Of a stretch of DNA of 64,000 bases, positions 41,869-50,328 are shown piece after piece. Every line of letters begins with the position of its first letter. Within the stretch, counting starts at the first letter, position 1. Position numbers and translations under genes: made by a program. Source of the DNA: Levilactobacillus tongjiangensis (lineage in GTDB: Bacteria; Bacillota; Bacilli; Lactobacillales; Lactobacillaceae); assembly GCF_003946345.1 (NCBI RefSeq), contig NZ_RHNY01000001.1, forward strand, positions 1 to 64,000, in the 5' to 3' direction. The notes under the pieces are model-generated. The model did not search any database. It was not told the origin of the DNA and worked only from the letters and a program-made list of their open reading frames with translations.

Positions 41869-43236
41869 TCAGTTTTCTTTGTCTTCATCAGGTGCTTCCG
41901 TCGTGATCTGTTTCTGTGGCGGATTGACCGTAACTTCTAACCAATTGATAAAGGAATTTTCGTAGTCCAGGACCTTTAAGTCGAAGTTCTTCAATTGAAT
42001 GACGTCATTGACCTTTACATCTGGGTAGTTATCGATAATAAACCCAGCCATCGTAACCGTATCAGAGGCTTCAAACCCTTTAATGTCTGTATTAAAGTAA
42101 CGTTCGAAGTCATAGGTCGTCATCTTCCCATTCACTTGGAAGGTGCCGTTGGGTTGCTTGAAAATATATTGGTCGTTGGCATCGTCAATTTCATCACGGA
42201 CGGTCCCAAACAGTTCTTCGTAAATATCCTTATCCGTAATGATCCCGGAAGTTCCCCCATATTCGTCAACGACAACGACGATAGGGGTCCGCTTCTTGAT
42301 CATTTGCTGTAGGACTTGGGTAATTGGTGTGGTTTCAGGCGTAGTTGAAATATCTCGAATTAACTTGTCTACACGAATGGAAGAATCCACTTGCGTTTGA
42401 CGAATTAAGTCATAGTTATAAACGTAGCCTAAAATCTTATCTTTATCATTGTCAGCAACCACAGGAAGCCGGCTGAACCGTTCCTGGAGGTACACCGTCA
42501 AGGCTTCCTTGACGGTCGACGTAATGTCGATAACCTCAAGTTGCGTCCGGTCGATCATGATGTCTTTGGCCACTTTGTCGTTCAACTCGAAGGCCCGCTG
42601 CATGTAGACTAAGTCGTTCTTTTCAAGCTCCCCACCTTCCACGGCACTCCGTGAGAGGTTCAAAATTTCAGCTTGGGAGAAGACTTCGTCGCTTTCGTTA
42701 GCAACTTTAAGACCCATCAAGCGCACAACGCCGGAAGCACTGGAGTTGAGTAACCAAACGAATGGGTAGAATAGAACGTGGCAATAATGCAGAGGTGTGA
42801 CCACTAACATTAAAACCTTCATTGGCATGTCGATAGAAATGTTCTTGGGGACGATTTCGGTGAAGACCACTTCTAAGTAAGTCAGGAGTAAAACCCCGAA
42901 AATGACCGCGATAGTGTGAGCTGTCGCGCCATTTAGGTGGGCGGGTGCAATCCCGTCTAGCAAGAGGTCAACGAAGAACGTTTCCCCAATCCACCCTAAG
43001 ATAATACCGGCAAGGGACACCCCTACCTGAGTTGTTGATAAATATTCATTTAAATTGGTGACCATTTTCATGGCCCGATTAAGCTTGGTTGACGGCTTAT
43101 CGCTCTCGGCGATTTTTTCTTCAAGAGCGCTAGGCCGAGTCTGAACCAAAGCAAACTCGCAGGCAACAAAGAAAGCTGCAAAAAAGAAGGTAATTAAAAT
43201 AATAATTAGATTCACAACTATCTGACCGCTATCCAC
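41869..43236 (-). CDS. CNNM/CorC-family membrane protein with CBS domains
   Basis: 455 aa. N-terminal DUF21/CNNM transmembrane domain, residues about 1-200 (four hydrophobic segments, KNISIDMPMKVLM), a tandem CBS pair about 215-345 (DIMIDRTQLEVID, RFSRLPVVADNDKDKILGYV, TPIVVVVDEYGGTSGIITDKD), and a CorC/HlyC C-terminal domain about 360-440 (VNGKMTTYDFERYFN). Annotated elsewhere as hemolysin-like; the family is better linked to Mg2+/Co2+ efflux or Mg2+ homeostasis. Monocistronic. Confidence 0.92.
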   Translation of the reverse strand: MDSGQIVVNLIIILITFFFAAFFVACEFALVQTRPSALEEKIAESDKPSTKLNRAMKMVTNLNEYLSTTQVGVSLAGIILGWIGETFFVDLLLDGIAPAHLNGATAHTIAVIFGVLLLTYLEVVFTEIVPKNISIDMPMKVLMLVVTPLHYCHVLFYPFVWLLNSSASGVVRLMGLKVANESDEVFSQAEILNLSRSAVEGGELEKNDLVYMQRAFELNDKVAKDIMIDRTQLEVIDITSTVKEALTVYLQERFSRLPVVADNDKDKILGYVYNYDLIRQTQVDSSIRVDKLIRDISTTPETTPITQVLQQMIKKRTPIVVVVDEYGGTSGIITDKDIYEELFGTVRDEIDDANDQYIFKQPNGTFQVNGKMTTYDFERYFNTDIKGFEASDTVTMAGFIIDNYPDVKVNDVIQLKNFDLKVLDYENSFINWLEVTVNPPQKQITTEAPDEDKEN

Positions 43237-43444
43237 ACATCATTCCTCATTTCATTAGTTCTATCCCTTTATTATAGCGCGTCTCAGCACCATTTCACAG
43301 GGGGTGAATTGAAGCAAATTGTACCCTTTATAGGTTCGCTTAGCAACCGAACATCGCCAAAAAAGTCAAGATAGAATGGAATACTTAACGTTTGGCAAAA
43401 AAAGGACTAGACTTGAATTAGTAACATCAAAGGAGATTTTGATT

Positions 43445-43810
43445 ATGGCAGATACACCAAAGGAAGAACAAGCAGAAACACCGAAGATCGACATTCCAGC
43501 TGAAGACGTGGAAAAGGCTTCGAAGTTGGTTCTGGATCCGGGGTATGTGACGAAAAAGGATCTACCAAAGATGGCAGATTTAGCCTGGGCAACCGCGCTA
43601 TCTGATGCTGTAACGAAGCATTTCTTAAACGACGACGATGACCACGACCCTTACGTCTACTTCGAGCAATTTGACTTTGCCGGTGGGGACATTGATTCTA
43701 TCATCTTTAACATGGACGTCGTCAAGACCCGTGAAGGCGCTTTGCACGACTTAGCCGATGCACTGGGTGAAAAGATTGTTGATCATGACGTTCAACAAAC
43801 CACTTACTAA
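43445..43810 (+). CDS. Hypothetical acidic protein (121 aa)
   Basis: Strongly acidic soluble protein (FLNDDDDHDPYVYFEQFDFA; KIVDHDVQQTTY end) without signal or membrane segments. AAAGGAG before the ATG at 43445 sets the start, giving MADTPKEEQAETPK; the frame opens at 43376. Own terminator. No family recognised; the N-terminal 25 residues look disordered. Confidence 0.8.
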   Translation: MADTPKEEQAETPKIDIPAEDVEKASKLVLDPGYVTKKDLPKMADLAWATALSDAVTKHFLNDDDDHDPYVYFEQFDFAGGDIDSIIFNMDVVKTREGALHDLADALGEKIVDHDVQQTTY

Positions 43811-43820
43811 AATTGGTGAT

Positions 43821-43857
43821 AAAGGATTCAGTGCCTAGCACTGGATCCTTTTTTGAC
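43821..43857 (+). terminator. Intrinsic terminator
   Basis: AAAGGATTCAGTGC pairs with GCACTGGATCCTTT with a 3-base loop and a T run. Confidence 0.9.
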
Positions 43858-43879
43858 AGTGATCGTTCAGAAAAAGTGC

Positions 43880-43973
43880 TATACTACAAGCACTTGGCAG
43901 GGGCACGACCGCTTGTGTATGATGGCCGTGTTTTCAGAAAGGCGCGCAGAAATTTTCTGCACGCCTTTTTTGT
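43880..43973 (+). ncRNA. Candidate small RNA (promoter to terminator)
   Basis: A TG-extended -10 (TGCTATACT, hexamer 43880-43885) is followed after about 50 bases by a strong terminator: AAAGGCG-GCAGAAA paired with TTTCTGC-CGCCTTT (43938-43971) plus a T run. No reading frame with a ribosome site lies between, so the predicted product is a transcript of about 80 bases (43892-43972). No TTGACA at proper spacing (one lies 21 bases upstream). It could instead be a leader attenuator for the lipoprotein gene at 44211. No known RNA family recognised. Confidence 0.5.
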
Positions 43974-44210
43974 CCCTGAATCGGTGACTACTAAATTTGG
44001 CGTGAAGCTAAGTATAGCATGGATGAGTAGCGGATGGGTCTTTCAGAAAAGTTTTTTAGTTTACCCAGTTAGTAGCTTGTTTGTCTGCGAATTGAGAGGG
44101 TTAGCATGTGGCTAACTTGGACGTTTAAAAGTGGAACTTAGTGGCGAACGCACCATCAAATTGGTAGGCTGAAAGAAAAATGACTTTTAGGGAAGATTCA
44201 GGTGATACGG

Positions 44211-45005
44211 ATGAGAAGAATCGTTCAGGGATTATTGCTGCTGGCTTTAGTCAGTGGTCTAACAGGGTGTACCGCCACATCAGGCTATCGGGCAAAGCAC
44301 ACAATTCAGACGGGAAAATTACGGGCGACGACGTTTTCTTTGGTGGCCAGTGCGGAGAATTCGACGACCAATTACCACCAACAGTACGGTTATATTGAAG
44401 ATATTGGCGACGGCCGTGGCTATACAGCGGGTATTATTGGGTTCACCAGCGCGACGGGTGACTTGCGCCAGGTTGTCCAACGGTATGTCCGGCTAAAATC
44501 CTATCACAATGGGTTACGGCGTTATTTGCCAGCCCTACGCAGAGTCAATGGCTCGGCATCGCACACGGGACTGGGCTCGGGCTTTGTTAAAGCTTGGCAT
44601 CAGGCTGCCAAGGATCCGCAGATGATTCGCGCCCAGGACACAATCCTGAATCGCCAGTACTTACGACCGGTTCTGAAGGCGGCCAAACAGGATGATCTGA
44701 GCCCGCTGGGTCAATATATTTATTACGATGCTGTGGTCGTTCATGGTCCTGGTGAAGATAGTCAGAGCTTCGGCGGTATTCGCCGCCAGGCTAAGCGGTT
44801 TGCTAAAACACCCCGACAAGGTGGGAATCAGGCGGACTACTTGCGGGCGTTTTTACAAGCACGAGCTAAGGTAATGAAACAAGAACGGGCACATAAGGAT
44901 TTATCACGATTGAACGTTCAACGTCAATTCATTAAGGATAAAAATTATCAGCTTAAGCGGCCACTCAGTTGGCGGATGTACGGGGACGCCTATCGGTTAA
45001 GCTGA
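44211..45005 (+). CDS. GH46 chitosanase-like lipoprotein
   Basis: 264 aa. Lipoprotein signal LVSGLTGCTA with lipidated Cys20, then a GH46 chitosanase domain. The family's acid Glu is in ASAENSTTN (Glu49) and the Asp in GDGRGYTAGIIGF (Asp67); their 18-residue spacing equals that in the Streptomyces enzyme. Later blocks LKAAKQDDLSPLGQY and YYDAVVVHGPG also match. It would cleave beta-1,4-linked glucosamine chains outside the membrane. Start ambiguous: GTG at 44202 or ATG at 44211 (AGGTGA at spacing 5); I chose the ATG. Confidence 0.85.
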   Translation: MRRIVQGLLLLALVSGLTGCTATSGYRAKHTIQTGKLRATTFSLVASAENSTTNYHQQYGYIEDIGDGRGYTAGIIGFTSATGDLRQVVQRYVRLKSYHNGLRRYLPALRRVNGSASHTGLGSGFVKAWHQAAKDPQMIRAQDTILNRQYLRPVLKAAKQDDLSPLGQYIYYDAVVVHGPGEDSQSFGGIRRQAKRFAKTPRQGGNQADYLRAFLQARAKVMKQERAHKDLSRLNVQRQFIKDKNYQLKRPLSWRMYGDAYRLS

Positions 45006-45168
45006 GTATGAGGTGATCGATGGATGGTCGCTGAGATCTGGTTCGATATACGCCTGCTTGATTTGACTAACTATCTTTGACCTTAAACAGCTATTTTACT
45101 CTTTTTATCTAGGAAATATGTAATCGTATTAATGAAATTGCTTAAATATCAGCTTACACCCCTTTGAA

Positions 45169-45195
45169 TTAGCACTCTAGATATCCGAGTGCTAA
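45169..45195. promoter_or_regulatory. CIRCE operator (HrcA site)
   Basis: TTAGCACTC, nine bases, GAGTGCTAA: a perfect CIRCE dyad, just upstream of the hsp20 promoter. HrcA repression is the established role. The rest of the 45006-45168 spacer shows nothing. Confidence 0.95.
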
Positions 45196-45199
45196 TTGC

Positions 45200-45228
45200 T
45201 TGCATTGCTGACCAATACTGACTATTAT
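45200..45228 (+). promoter_or_regulatory. Promoter of hsp20
   Basis: TTGCAT, 17-base spacer, TATTAT; the CIRCE ends five bases before the -35. Confidence 0.75.
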
Positions 45229-45268
45229 AGATAATGTAATCAAGCAAAGCAGAAAGGGGTTATTGATT

Positions 45269-45694
45269 ATGACTAACGATGTTATGAACCGGAACTATGA
45301 TTTCTTTGATCCAATGAATTTCTTCAATGAAGTGGGCAACTTGGGCCGCGACATGTTTAATGGTGAAGATACCATGAAGACCGACGTCGTTGAACACGCT
45401 AAGAATTACGTTGTAACTGCTGAGATGCCAGGATTCAAGAAGGATGACATTCACGTTGATTATCGTGACGAAACGTTGCGGATTGCTGGTAAGTCGGAAG
45501 TTAAGCAAGCGACTAAGGATGACGATGGTCGAGTCTTGCGGCAAGAACGTCACAGTCAAAACGTGGCCCGTTCCTTCTATCTGCCAGACATTGATCTCGA
45601 AAATGTTCAAGCTAACTACAATGAAGGTATCTTGACACTAACGCTGCCTAAGCAGACGAAGGTTGAAGATAACCATAAAATCAGTATCGACTAA
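45269..45694 (+). CDS. hsp20: Small heat-shock protein, Hsp20 family
   Basis: ATP-independent holdase chaperone, 141 aa. Alpha-crystallin domain about residues 40-135: YVVTAEMPGFKKDDIHVDYRD, ERHSQNVARSFYLPD, and the conserved NEGILTLTLPK near the end, followed by an I-x-I-like HKISID tail. Phe/Asn-rich N-terminal arm. ATG at 45269 follows AAAGGGG; the in-frame TTG at 45263 is less likely. The CIRCE places it in the HrcA heat-shock regulon. Confidence 0.95.
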   Translation: MTNDVMNRNYDFFDPMNFFNEVGNLGRDMFNGEDTMKTDVVEHAKNYVVTAEMPGFKKDDIHVDYRDETLRIAGKSEVKQATKDDDGRVLRQERHSQNVARSFYLPDIDLENVQANYNEGILTLTLPKQTKVEDNHKISID

Positions 45695-45700
45695 TTAAGT

Positions 45701-45808
45701 GTTGTATCCTGAAGCGAGTGAGGCAGAAGGCGTTTAGCTAGTGGGCGTTAACGTTCGGCGTTGATGGTAGCTAGTTGCCTTCTGGCACACGCTTCAGTAG
45801 GATAACAG
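45701..45808. repeat. Long imperfect inverted repeat after hsp20
   Basis: About 108 bp folding on itself: TATCCTGAAGCG and GCAGAAGGC on the left, GCCTTCTGGC and CGCTTCAGTAGGATA on the right, with further TAGCTAG pairing inside. No coding capacity. Distinct from families A and B. Confidence 0.7.
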
Positions 45809-45819
45809 TGGCGATAAGA

Positions 45820-45857
45820 AAGGGTCCAGGACTTTTGTCCTGGACCCTTATTTTTTC
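45820..45857. terminator. Bidirectional terminator
   Basis: AAGGGTCCAGGAC pairs with GTCCTGGACCCTT, loop TTTT, T run on the plus side; serves hsp20 and the convergent reductase gene. Confidence 0.88.
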
Positions 45858-45860
45858 GGA

Positions 45861-46709
45861 TTAGTATTGCTTACCCGTTTCGTAAACAATTTCTGGTTCA
45901 TTCCCGGTCCGTTGGTTTTTGTTCAGTAGATCAATCATCGTCATTTCATCTTCGGCAAGCGTGAAATCAAATACTTGGGCGTTTTCTTGAATTCGCTCAG
46001 CGTGTTGCGATTTGGGAATTGGTAAAATACCGTGTTGTAATTCCCACCGTAGAATAATTTGAGCTACCGATTTTTGATGGTGTTGCGCCATCTTGGCAAT
46101 CATTGGGTCCCCAAGGACGGCTCGTCGGCCCAGGGGACTCCAGGCCTCGGTAACAATATTTTGTTCCTTATCATAGGCCAGCAAGCCCTGTTGGTTTAAG
46201 TAGGGGTGGAACTCAACCTGGTTCACGACAGGCATTTCCTTGGCCTGCGTTGCCAGTAATTCCAAGTGGGCCACGGTGTAGTTGGAGACCCCGATGGATT
46301 TGACCTGACCGTTGGCCTTTAATTGTTCGAGCGCCTTCCAAGTTTCAAAGAAGTGTTCACGAACGGGCCAATGAATCAGCAGCAGGTCTAAGTAATCAGT
46401 CTGTAGGCGCTTTAGTGAGCCTTCTACGGCCTTCATAGTCCGGTCGTAACCTTGGACAGCTTCGGCGACCTTACTGGTTAAGAAGAGCGCTTCGCGGGGT
46501 AAACCGAGTTGATGCAGAGCAGGTCCCAGGATATCTTCATTTCGATAAAGCATTGCGGTATCGAAGAGTCGGTAGCCAGCGTCCCATGCGGTTTGAATTG
46601 TGTGGTTCATTGCTTTTTGGTCGCTAATTAAGTAAGTGCCGAAACCCATTGCGGGCATCTTCTTACCGTCAGCGAGGGTGATGGTATCTGAAATACTGGT
46701 AAGTGCCAT
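45861..46709 (-). CDS. Aldo/keto reductase
   Basis: NADPH-dependent oxidoreductase of the AKR5-like group, 282 aa, TIM barrel. Catalytic tetrad visible: Asp and Tyr in LFDTAMLYRNED, Lys in FLTSKVAEA, His in LLIHWPV. Cofactor-site motifs IGVSNYTVAHL, NQVEFHPYLNQ, and IPKSQHAERIQEN near the C-terminus. Reduces aldehydes, possibly 2,5-diketo-gluconate-type or methylglyoxal substrates. ATG at 46709 chosen (six bases from AGGAGA); 46715 abuts the ribosome site. Confidence 0.92.
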   Translation of the reverse strand: MALTSISDTITLADGKKMPAMGFGTYLISDQKAMNHTIQTAWDAGYRLFDTAMLYRNEDILGPALHQLGLPREALFLTSKVAEAVQGYDRTMKAVEGSLKRLQTDYLDLLLIHWPVREHFFETWKALEQLKANGQVKSIGVSNYTVAHLELLATQAKEMPVVNQVEFHPYLNQQGLLAYDKEQNIVTEAWSPLGRRAVLGDPMIAKMAQHHQKSVAQIILRWELQHGILPIPKSQHAERIQENAQVFDFTLAEDEMTMIDLLNKNQRTGNEPEIVYETGKQY

Positions 46710-46774
46710 TGTCATTCTCCTTTATGTCAGTCGATAAGTACTATCTTAGGCTAAAACAATAAAAATGACAACGC

Positions 46775-46936
46775 TTACCGTGGTCGTTTAAACTGGTCGT
46801 ATAGGTTGATACTAGCCTCAATCAACATCCCAGCCGTCATTAACCACATAGCCAACATATCTTGATGGGCGAGCATACAACCTAGTAGCACAATGTAGAG
46901 GATAAATAAGATGATCGCAGATGATTTATGATTCAT
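46775..46936 (-). CDS. Small membrane protein (53 aa)
   Basis: Reads MNHKSSAIILFILYIVLLG then CMLAHQDMLAMWLMTAGMLI and ends YDQFKRPR. Two hydrophobic helices separated by HQD, charged ends, and a good GGGAGG nine bases before the ATG. It lies between the aldo/keto reductase gene and the divergent cation ATPase. Family not recognised. Confidence 0.6.
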   Translation of the reverse strand: MNHKSSAIILFILYIVLLGCMLAHQDMLAMWLMTAGMLIEASINLYDQFKRPR

Positions 46937-47097
46937 AGTAATTCCTCCCTTGGATGATTAAACCACCTTCATTATAGTCATTTATGTGAGTAGTTGCGAT
47001 TCGGTAAAGGATTCGAAAAAGCTGAATGAATTTTGGGTGTCAGGGGGCCTTTATCTAGTACAATGGGGTAAAGAACCGGTGAAGGAGGCTTGGTGTG

Positions 47098-49443
47098 ATG
47101 ACGGCACATGAGCGTTACTTACCACCACTGGACTGTGGATTGACCGCAGAGAAAGTGAGTGATCGGGTGGCGGCGGGCCAGAAGAATGATCCGCTACCAC
47201 CGTTGACCCGAAGTGTAAAACAAATATTTCGGGATAATTTATTAACTCTATTTAACTTAATCAACATTATCTTGGGTGCCCTGGTATTTTTAACCGGGAG
47301 CTATAAAAATTTACTCTTTCTAGGCGTAGTCGTGGTCAATACGGGTATCGGTATTTTTCAAGAAATCCGGTCTAAACGCCAAGTCGACAAGCTTGCCCTG
47401 CTGTCAGAGGGGACGATTGACGTGCTCCGTGATGGACAGCTAACAGCGCATCATCAAGATGATATCGTGTTGGATGATATCTTGTCGCTAGGACGTGGGG
47501 ATCAGTTACCCGTCGATGGTCTGATTCGTGACACTGCCGGCTTGGAAGTCGATGAATCCCAGATTACTGGGGAGTCAACGCCCATTGAGAAGCATACCGG
47601 TGACACGCTGATCTCAGGTAGCGTCATCTTAGGCGGCCGGGCCATGGTCCAGGCGACAACGGTGGGTAGCGGGAGCTTTGTGAAGCAGTTGGCCCACTCT
47701 GCTAAGCAAAAGCGCCGCAATGCTAGTGAGTTACTCACAATCATTAATCGTATTATTAAAGTTTTGACCTTCGCCATTGTCCCATTGGGAGCCGCGCTCT
47801 TTATTTCGTCCATGATGCGGGGGCAAAGCCAAAACCGAGCCATTCTAGGAACTGTTGCCTCAATGGTGGGGATGATTCCAGAAGGGTTGGTCCTGTTGAC
47901 TTCCGTAGCGTTGGCGGCGGGTGCCTTTACTTTAGGCCGGCGGAACGTATTGGTACGAGAGTTGCCGGCCATTGAGGCGTTGGCACGAGTTGACGTCCTG
48001 TGTTTGGATAAGACTGGGACCATTACCAACGGCCAACTGCAGTTGGATCGGGTGGAGCCGATTGGCACGACATCAGTTGCCCAGCTGGAAACGATTTTAG
48101 CCCAGTTAGTGGCGGCCACGGGGGATGATAATGAAACGGCTCAGGCTGTTCAAAACGTTTTAGGTACGCCAGTGGTTGCTGCCCAAAATGTTTTGCCTTT
48201 CTCCTCCGGTAGAAAGTGGAGTGGGGCTGAGTTGGCCGACCGGGCGTACATCATGGGGGCACCAGAATTCATTTTTGAGACGGTACCTGCCAATGTGAAG
48301 CAGCGGATCGAAGCTTTGGCAAAGCAGGGTTACCGGGTACTTCTATTAGCACAAGCTGACCGGTTAACGACACCCAAACCAACGAATCCCCAGGCACTGG
48401 GGCTGATTCTAATTACGGATGAGTTGCGGCCACGGGCCAAAGATACCTTTAGTTTTTTCGCCAATCAGGACGTTGCCCTGAAGGTCATCTCGGGAGATAA
48501 TCCCGTAACGGTTGCCAGTATTGCTGAACGGGCGGAGATTACCGGGGCCCAGCAATTGATTGACATGAGTACGGTGGGCGCCACCCCTGATTACGGGCAG
48601 TTGGTCCAAGACTATAACGTCTTTGGCCGGGTGACGCCACAGCAAAAGGAGCAGTTGATCAAGGCTTATCAAACGGCGGGACATACGGTTGCTATGACCG
48701 GTGATGGGGTCAACGACTTACTGGCGCTGCGTCAAGCTGATTGTAGTATCGCCATGGCTTCGGGGAGTGAAGCTACTAAGAGTCTGGCTGATTTTGTCTT
48801 GGTCGACTCAAATTTTGATGCAATGATCAACGTTTTAAATGAAGGTCGGCGAGTCATCAATAATATTGAGCGGGTCGCCTCGTTATTCCTGATTAAAACG
48901 ATGTATTCCGTGGCGCTGACCCTAATTTTTATCTTCATGAATCACAGTTACCCGTTTGAACCGATTCAATTGACGCCTATCTCATCGTTGATGGTGGGGA
49001 TTCCAACGTTCTTCCTGGCTTTGCAACCAAACTACGCCCGGATTGCGGGACGGTTTATGAAGCAAGTTATGGAAATTGCAGCGCCCGCAGCGGTCTGCGT
49101 CATTGGGTATATTCTGGTGATCATGGCACTTGGAACGCAGTTTAAACTCGCCTTTGCCACGACCTCCACGTTGAGTGTGTTATTGACGGGGATGATCAGT
49201 CTCAACGCCTTATTGATGGTGGCTCGGCCACTGAACCGGTTTAAAATTGGGTTGGTGGCGTTGATGGCGGGACTATTTGCGATGGTCTTCCTCTTCTTTG
49301 GTCCAATTTTTTCGCTGGTTAATTTGCTCAACTGGCGCTTGGCCCTAATCTACTTGCCACTCATGGTCAGCGTGATTCCCGTATTCATCGTCGTTCAGGA
49401 CGTGCTGGGTCACCGAATTCTTAGTCGAATACGTTGGCGCTAG
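47098..49443 (+). CDS. Cation-transporting P-type ATPase (E1-E2, CaxP/Exp7-like)
   Basis: P-type ATPase of about 781 aa for a hard cation, probably Ca2+ or similar, not a heavy metal. Actuator ESQITGESTPIEK, TM4 site GMIPEGLVLLTSVALA (PEGL type), phosphorylation loop LCLDKTGTITNG (Asp about 304), short nucleotide domain, GDGVNDLLALRQAD hinge, then six C-terminal membrane helices. Closest in layout to the streptococcal Exp7/CaxP calcium exporters. AAGGAGG lies six bases from GTG 47095 and nine from ATG 47098; either may start the protein. Confidence 0.9.
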   Translation: MTAHERYLPPLDCGLTAEKVSDRVAAGQKNDPLPPLTRSVKQIFRDNLLTLFNLINIILGALVFLTGSYKNLLFLGVVVVNTGIGIFQEIRSKRQVDKLALLSEGTIDVLRDGQLTAHHQDDIVLDDILSLGRGDQLPVDGLIRDTAGLEVDESQITGESTPIEKHTGDTLISGSVILGGRAMVQATTVGSGSFVKQLAHSAKQKRRNASELLTIINRIIKVLTFAIVPLGAALFISSMMRGQSQNRAILGTVASMVGMIPEGLVLLTSVALAAGAFTLGRRNVLVRELPAIEALARVDVLCLDKTGTITNGQLQLDRVEPIGTTSVAQLETILAQLVAATGDDNETAQAVQNVLGTPVVAAQNVLPFSSGRKWSGAELADRAYIMGAPEFIFETVPANVKQRIEALAKQGYRVLLLAQADRLTTPKPTNPQALGLILITDELRPRAKDTFSFFANQDVALKVISGDNPVTVASIAERAEITGAQQLIDMSTVGATPDYGQLVQDYNVFGRVTPQQKEQLIKAYQTAGHTVAMTGDGVNDLLALRQADCSIAMASGSEATKSLADFVLVDSNFDAMINVLNEGRRVINNIERVASLFLIKTMYSVALTLIFIFMNHSYPFEPIQLTPISSLMVGIPTFFLALQPNYARIAGRFMKQVMEIAAPAAVCVIGYILVIMALGTQFKLAFATTSTLSVLLTGMISLNALLMVARPLNRFKIGLVALMAGLFAMVFLFFGPIFSLVNLLNWRLALIYLPLMVSVIPVFIVVQDVLGHRILSRIRWR

Positions 49444-49457
49444 GATAAATTGTCGTT

Positions 49458-49514
49458 TCTAGTCTTTATCTAGTCATTGAGACTAGATACTATGGTATAA
49501 TCAAGACTAGATAC
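49458..49514. promoter_or_regulatory. Repeat array around the DUF1836 promoter
   Basis: AGACTAGATAC occurs at 49480-49490 and 49504-49514, and its complement appears as TCTAGTCT (49458-49465) and ATCTAGTC (49468-49475). A TG-extended -10 (TGGTATAAT) lies between the two direct copies. Four half-sites around one promoter look like an operator cluster. Confidence 0.65.
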
Positions 49515-49533
49515 GGAAGGGCAGGGAAGATAC

Positions 49534-50058
49534 ATGGCGGATTTTAATCAATATACGCGGTGGGAACACCAGATGCACGGTGTGAAGTTGCCACGTTGGG
49601 ATGACTTACCCAAGTTTGATCTTTACATGGATCAGGTGACCGCACTGGTCAACGATGCGTTAGGGCCGTTGGGCATTGATATGGTGACGCCGGCAATGAT
49701 TAACAATTATGTGAAACACAATGTGATTTTGGCACCAGTGAAGAAGAAATACCAAACCATGCAGCTGACGGATATTTTGATGATCAGCCTGTTGAAACCC
49801 ATGTTCCAGACGGATACGGTTCGGACAGGTATCGACCAGATTACGGCTGGGGACTATCCCAAGCAAGCTTATGACAACTTCATTGAGCAGTTGGAGAATC
49901 GCTTGCATCATTTGGGTGAGGACCAGATTCAACCAGCCACTAAGAACTTAAATGAAAAATTGATGCAGGTCGCGGTGGATGCTGTAGTCGCCCGGCTGCA
50001 GTCTGAAAAGCTGTTAAAGCTGATTAAACGCCCATTACGTAAAATTGAAAAGAAATAG
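49534..50058 (+). CDS. DUF1836-domain protein, probable DNA-binding regulator
   Basis: 174 aa. LPRWDDLPKFDLYMDQVTAL, MINNYVKHNVILAPVKKKY and LTDILMISLLKPMFQ are characteristic of DUF1836, whose members look like MerR-type helix-turn-helix proteins. Lysine-rich C-terminus. Four repeats in its own promoter suggest autoregulation. Target genes unknown; the upstream cation ATPase (90-base gap) is one candidate. Confidence 0.88.
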   Translation: MADFNQYTRWEHQMHGVKLPRWDDLPKFDLYMDQVTALVNDALGPLGIDMVTPAMINNYVKHNVILAPVKKKYQTMQLTDILMISLLKPMFQTDTVRTGIDQITAGDYPKQAYDNFIEQLENRLHHLGEDQIQPATKNLNEKLMQVAVDAVVARLQSEKLLKLIKRPLRKIEKK

Positions 50059-50066
50059 TGCAACCA

Positions 50067-50098
50067 AAAGGCTCGGACATTTTGTCCGAGCCTTTTCT
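50067..50098. terminator. Intrinsic terminator
   Basis: AAAGGCTCGGACA pairs with TGTCCGAGCCTTT around a TTT loop. Confidence 0.92.
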
Positions 50099-50109
50099 AT
50101 GCGATACTT

Positions 50110-50148
50110 GGCGCCTTACCGGTCGCAGCAGATGGGCTGGAACGGTGC
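50110..50148 (+). repeat. Left part of a family B repeat
   Basis: CGCCTTACCGGTCGCAGCAG and ATGGGCTGGAACGGTGCCGA match the left arm of the B copy at 63335 almost base for base, then the sequence switches directly to a family A element. Confidence 0.75.
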
Positions 50149-50328
50149 CGACGGTTGGCAGGTCGGGGCCTGCTGTGTGAAACGGCCAAAGCCAAAGGGC
50201 GGTCTTTGGCCTCGACTTGAATCCCCGTAAAAGTCACGGGTATCCAAGTGCGTTCCGTGTTGTAAGTTCGGGAAAGCCCCCCGGACTTACAACACCGACA
50301 CGGCTGGTCCCCGCCCTGCCAACCGTCG
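50149..50328 (+). repeat. Family A repeat directly abutting a B half
   Basis: Terminal arms CGACGGTTGGCAGG (50149-50162) and CCTGCCAACCGTCG (50315-50328) are perfect complements. Inside are GGGGCCTGCTGTG, AAAGGGCGGTCTTTGGCCTC and ACACGGCTGGTCCCCGCCC, the family A blocks. No coding capacity. Confidence 0.75.

Noticed and set aside
43892-43972. Signal-recognition-particle RNA
   Set aside because: The conserved GGAA-type apical loop and its flanking AGCA segments are not present.
43813-44115. 100-codon plus-strand reading frame
   Set aside because: It runs through two terminator hairpins and the sRNA candidate, has no ribosome site and non-protein-like composition.
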